From positions 136,035,741-136,099,740 of the forward strand of contig CM041465.1 of assembly GCA_023213395.1 (NCBI GenBank): a DNA stretch of 64,000 nucleotides. The letters run 5' to 3'. The notes under the pieces were generated by a model, which saw nothing but the letters and a program-made list of their open reading frames with translations, was not told the origin of the DNA and did no database searches. The translations under genes were made by a program, and so were the position numbers. This stretch comes from Cycas panzhihuaensis. Its lineage: Eukaryota; Cycadophyta. Numbering within the stretch: position 1 is the stretch's first letter; each line of letters begins with the position of its first letter. Of the stretch, positions 61,001 to 64,000 are shown piece after piece.

Positions 61001-61167
61001 GTGAGGTTGAGTTAACCTATTGCAGCATAGAAGAACAAGTGGCAAATATCTTTACTAAAACTCTTGAAAAGTTTAAGTTCCATAAATTCAGAGACAAGCT
61101 CAGAGCCTTCCTAAATGAACATTATGAGGAAGAAATATTAGATAATGTTCATTTAGAATATTATTAA
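58001..61167 (+). pseudogene. Decayed Copia gag-pol lacking RT (Copia I)
   Basis: Gag starts at ATG 58001 (MEINLRSIVVPKFDGSNF, then WELVNKGY). The zinc knuckle remnant CHKMGHLEQKC lies near 59,070, and the protease WYIDSRCSTYMT near 59,213. The pre-integrase and integrase domains run about 59,620-60,290 (RFGHLNYNN, FIDDFTKKT, NGVVERK). The second catalytic Asp is Asn (LRSNN). The linker KYIFIGY is near 60,370. At about 60,795 the frame jumps from HTFKEA...KDLMKEE, the first RT block, to EYKVVV...LRRLLQDLQVK in RNase H, so nearly all of RT is deleted without losing frame. It ends at TAA 61165-61167. A long Lys-rich stretch with recurring IKD/IND phrases (58,640-58,920) lies in the gag region. 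Confidence 0.88.
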
Positions 61168-61345
61168 GTGTGTCAGCATTGGAGTTGGTGGAGACGACAT
61201 TGGCTAACCCTAACCAAATGATTAATATTTTTTAAACGATATTTTTAAACATCAAAGAACAGTAGATGTTGGGCTCCCACCTAACTCTCGTCTATATATA
61301 CTGGGCCATAAGGCCCCCAGGTGTTCTAACACTACCTTCATTATA
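61168..61345 (+). repeat. LTR-like remnant after Copia I
   Basis: Follows the pol stop. It contains TGTCAGCATTGGAGTTGG and a GTCTATATATACTGGG promoter-like box near 61,290. No second copy was found, so the assignment is weak. Confidence 0.35.
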
Positions 61346-61860
61346 TCAAAAATATGTTATCATTGATGTCCTTCACATAATGTCTTGCTCCCTTTGACTC
61401 CACCTCTCCTTTCAGTCTTGACCTTAGGTTACGTGAACATGTACATAATATTGCTTATTCTATTAAAGTGATTTTTCTTTCTTCATTTGATACTAATAGT
61501 TTTATTCAAGAAGGAATATTTTCTCAAATTCTTCATTTAAGATTTAAAATCATGAAATGCATCATGGATTTTTCCTTACTTATGCAAGTCTAATGCACAC
61601 ATAACTTTCCCTTACTTCTATCATATTTACTAGGGCTCATATAATTTTTAGGATAACTTTCCTTTAGTATATCCCTTAAGAGATAATTATTTCCATGGTT
61701 ATAACTTTATATATACCTAATCTTCTATTTTGAATTCTCTTTTTATGTAGTATTAGTTAGCTTATTATTTTATTCAAAGGTGATTAGCTTCAAATTAATC
61801 CTTGAGGAGTCATATTATATCTTGTGATTTCTCTAAATAATCTTTTTCTATGGAAAGCTT
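61346..61860. other. AT-rich spacer, nothing recognised
   Basis: No supported frame or repeat. Confidence 0.4.
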
Positions 61861-64000
61861 CACAAAAGGCGATTTATATCCCTAGAAATATGGTGGTTCA
61901 TAATCATAGAGGGCCATCAAAGAAGTCATCTATGTAAATGTATGGTAAGTAGTATTCTATCCTCATTTTATGAGATGCAACCTTTGGTGTGAATGGCTCT
62001 ATTTGTTTATAGTAAAGTTACATAGGTAACCTTCTAGGCACTTATTTACTATCTCTATTTAATTATCTATTTAATGATGGTATGCCATGCCTATTATAAG
62101 TATGGTACCTACTTAACAAAATAATTCTCTTTAGAAATTACATGTAAATTTTGGGTCATAATCACTTACAACCACCCTTGAAATTTCATGTAAGCTAAAA
62201 ATTACCCTCATAAAGATATTAACAATTTGGCGTGCCTTGAAAGTTAGCTAGATTCCTATGGCATGGGCATATTTGGTTAATCTATCAATGGCTAATAGAA
62301 TGTTATCCTTGCCATTAGATTAGGAAGATTGGTTATAAAATATGTAGATATTTCTTCTCATTTTTTGCCTAGGATAGGTAAGGGTTATAATAACCTCAAA
62401 GAATCTATATTTTCACCTTTTTGTATTTAGAAATTATTGCATTAGGCTACATATTATTGAATTTCCTTTTTCATTTCCTTCTAATGAAAATATCGGTGAA
62501 TCCTTAAATAAGTTTTAAAGAATCTAGTGCCTTACTATAGAAATGGGATGCTCTTCTCTTAGAGGAGTCCCTTTAAATTTTGAGGAAGGGCTTAAATAAA
62601 TGCAACCCTTATACCATAATATCTCACTGTTCTATATGAACTTTCCCTATAAAGATAATAGGTCCTATTTCAATTTATTTATAAGTTTTATAACCTCATC
62701 ATATTTTACATATTCTACTTGTATATCTTTAATCCACTAGGGAACTATTATTATAGTAGCACATAAAATTAACTCTTCATCTTTTATAGATATAGTATCT
62801 ACTACTATTTTTTCCTTTTCCCTTTTGTAAAGTATTTTAAAATTAAATACTTGAATCTTATTAACCTACTTTTATTATTTAAGTGTTAATAACTTTTGAA
62901 TCAGGAAATGCTTAAGGCTATCAAGATCTATTTCAACTAAAAATATACTTCCTAAAAGATATTGTCCTAATTTGATAAATACATGTATTATGACTAGTAT
63001 CTCTTTATTATAAGCATATTTTAACTACTCATGTGCATTTAACTTATGACTTTCAAAGGCAATAGGATGTCCTTATCACATAAGTATAACTCCAAGACCA
63101 ATTATGGATGCACCACATTCTAAGATAAAGGGTTTAAAGAAATCAAATATTTTGAGGGTTGAAGCAATCATAATATGTTATTTCAGTTATTCAAAATATT
63201 CTTAGGCCTTTCCATCATATTTGAAGGAGTCTATTTTTAGCAAATCAATTAGTAGGGTTGTAAGATGAGCATAACCCTTAATGAACCTATAATTATATCC
63301 CATAAGACTAAGGAATCCTTTTAATTTTAAGATAAGTATAGGTATAAGCCACTATAATATGCCCTTGATTTTTTTGGGGTCTATCTTTACTCCTTCAAAT
63401 AATATAATAGCAAATTTATTCTACCTCCTCTTTACCAAAATTGTATTTGGACCTTATGACATCAAATTCATTATCAATCAAGATTTATAATACTTGATCA
63501 ATATGCTCTAAATGTTCTTTCTAATCTTTGGTGTATATTAAGATGTTATCAAAGAAGACTAGGATAAATTTTCTTTTCAATGATTAAAATATCATATTCA
63601 TGATAACCCAAAAGATAATGGGGGTGTTTATAAGACCAAATGGTATAACATTAAAGTCATAGTATCCTATATGATTTTGAAAGGCTATTTTTGGAATATC
63701 TTCTATTCAAACATAAATTTAATAATATCCTAAACACAAGTCTAATTTACTTAAATATTTTGCACTACATAGTTTATTTAAAATCTCATTAATTATAAGG
63801 ATTAGGAAGCTATTTTTAATAATCACCTTATTAAGCATTCAAAAATCCATATTATACAAAATGAACCATCATTTTTGGTATTAGTACTACTAGAGTAGTA
63901 TAGGGACTTTTACTAGGTGATATTGCTCCTATTTCTAATAAGTTATGAATGATTCTTTTTATTTTATTCTTGTCATAATAGGGATGCTGAAATAACTTAA
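61861..64000 (-). pseudogene. Decayed Gypsy pol running off the right edge (relic J)
   Basis: On the minus strand from the right edge, RT gives YDFNVIPFGLIN then FFDNILIYTKD (FFDDILIYS in active elements) near 63,540. KYNFGKEEVE follows near 63,430. The RT-RNase H joint is near 63,270-63,180 and integrase core LAIDRLTKYAHAIG near 62,310-62,260. It is related to element H rather than to Tat. The upstream part lies beyond 64,000. Many stops. Confidence 0.78.

Noticed and set aside
1-64000. tRNA or rRNA genes
   Set aside because: No cloverleaf with conserved T-loop and D-loop boxes and no rRNA core sequence was recognised by eye; tRNA-like words found were retroelement primer sites.

Overview
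The window reads as nuclear DNA of a seed plant. It is AT-rich, has no operons, and is packed with old, nested LTR retrotransposons of the Ty1/Copia and Ty3/Gypsy classes. Only one convincing host gene is visible: a small R3-MYB transcription factor (CAPRICE/TRIPTYCHON type) at 50.06-50.43 kb with a canonical GT-AG intron. Very old, stop-riddled elements, some strongly diverged from their relatives, would suit a large slowly purged genome such as a conifer. That placement is inference.

Layout. 1-1.77 kb: no gene. 1,778-7,489 (+): structurally complete Copia element (TSD AGAAT, Met-tRNA primer site, long leader, decayed gag-pol). 7,717-11,118 (-): LTR element with TSD GTATT and no recognised gag or pol, carrying a fragment of a pyruvate kinase gene. 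14.06-14.14 kb: (AG)40. 14.30-14.67 kb: seven 54-bp repeats. 14.68-18.66 kb (-): AT-decayed Gypsy relic, probably Tat-like. 18.88-26.86 kb (+): remains of another Copia, interrupted at 21,401-25,816 by an internally deleted Copia that keeps gag and only the last part of RNase H.

26,863-39,380 is one GC-rich block: a Tat-like Gypsy element with a long 5' LTR, a TGGCGAC-type primer site, and decayed gag, protease, RT, RNase H and integrase on +. It is followed by an antisense gene (39,098-37,232, -) for a plant mobile domain (PMD) protein whose reading frame continues across an intron. No 3' LTR was found. 39.8-46.1 kb: a different Gypsy relic split by a 3-kb LTR element without recognisable genes (40,539-43,504). 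46.1-49 kb: AT-rich DNA with 21-bp and about 71-bp tandem repeats. 49.1-51 kb: GC-richer island with the MYB gene. 53.65-57.7 kb (+): chromodomain Gypsy with 3' LTR, 5' end not found. 58.0-61.17 kb (+): Copia lacking nearly all of RT. 61.9-64.0 kb (-): another Gypsy pol.

None of the retroelement reading frames is intact. In-frame stops fall mostly where relatives have Gln, Trp or Arg, as expected from C-to-T decay on either strand. The observations most worth following are the spliced antisense PMD gene and the GGTACC-centred palindrome it shares with the 5' LTR, the pyruvate kinase fragment, the minisatellite that can be traced to a single unit in a related element, and the R3-MYB gene.
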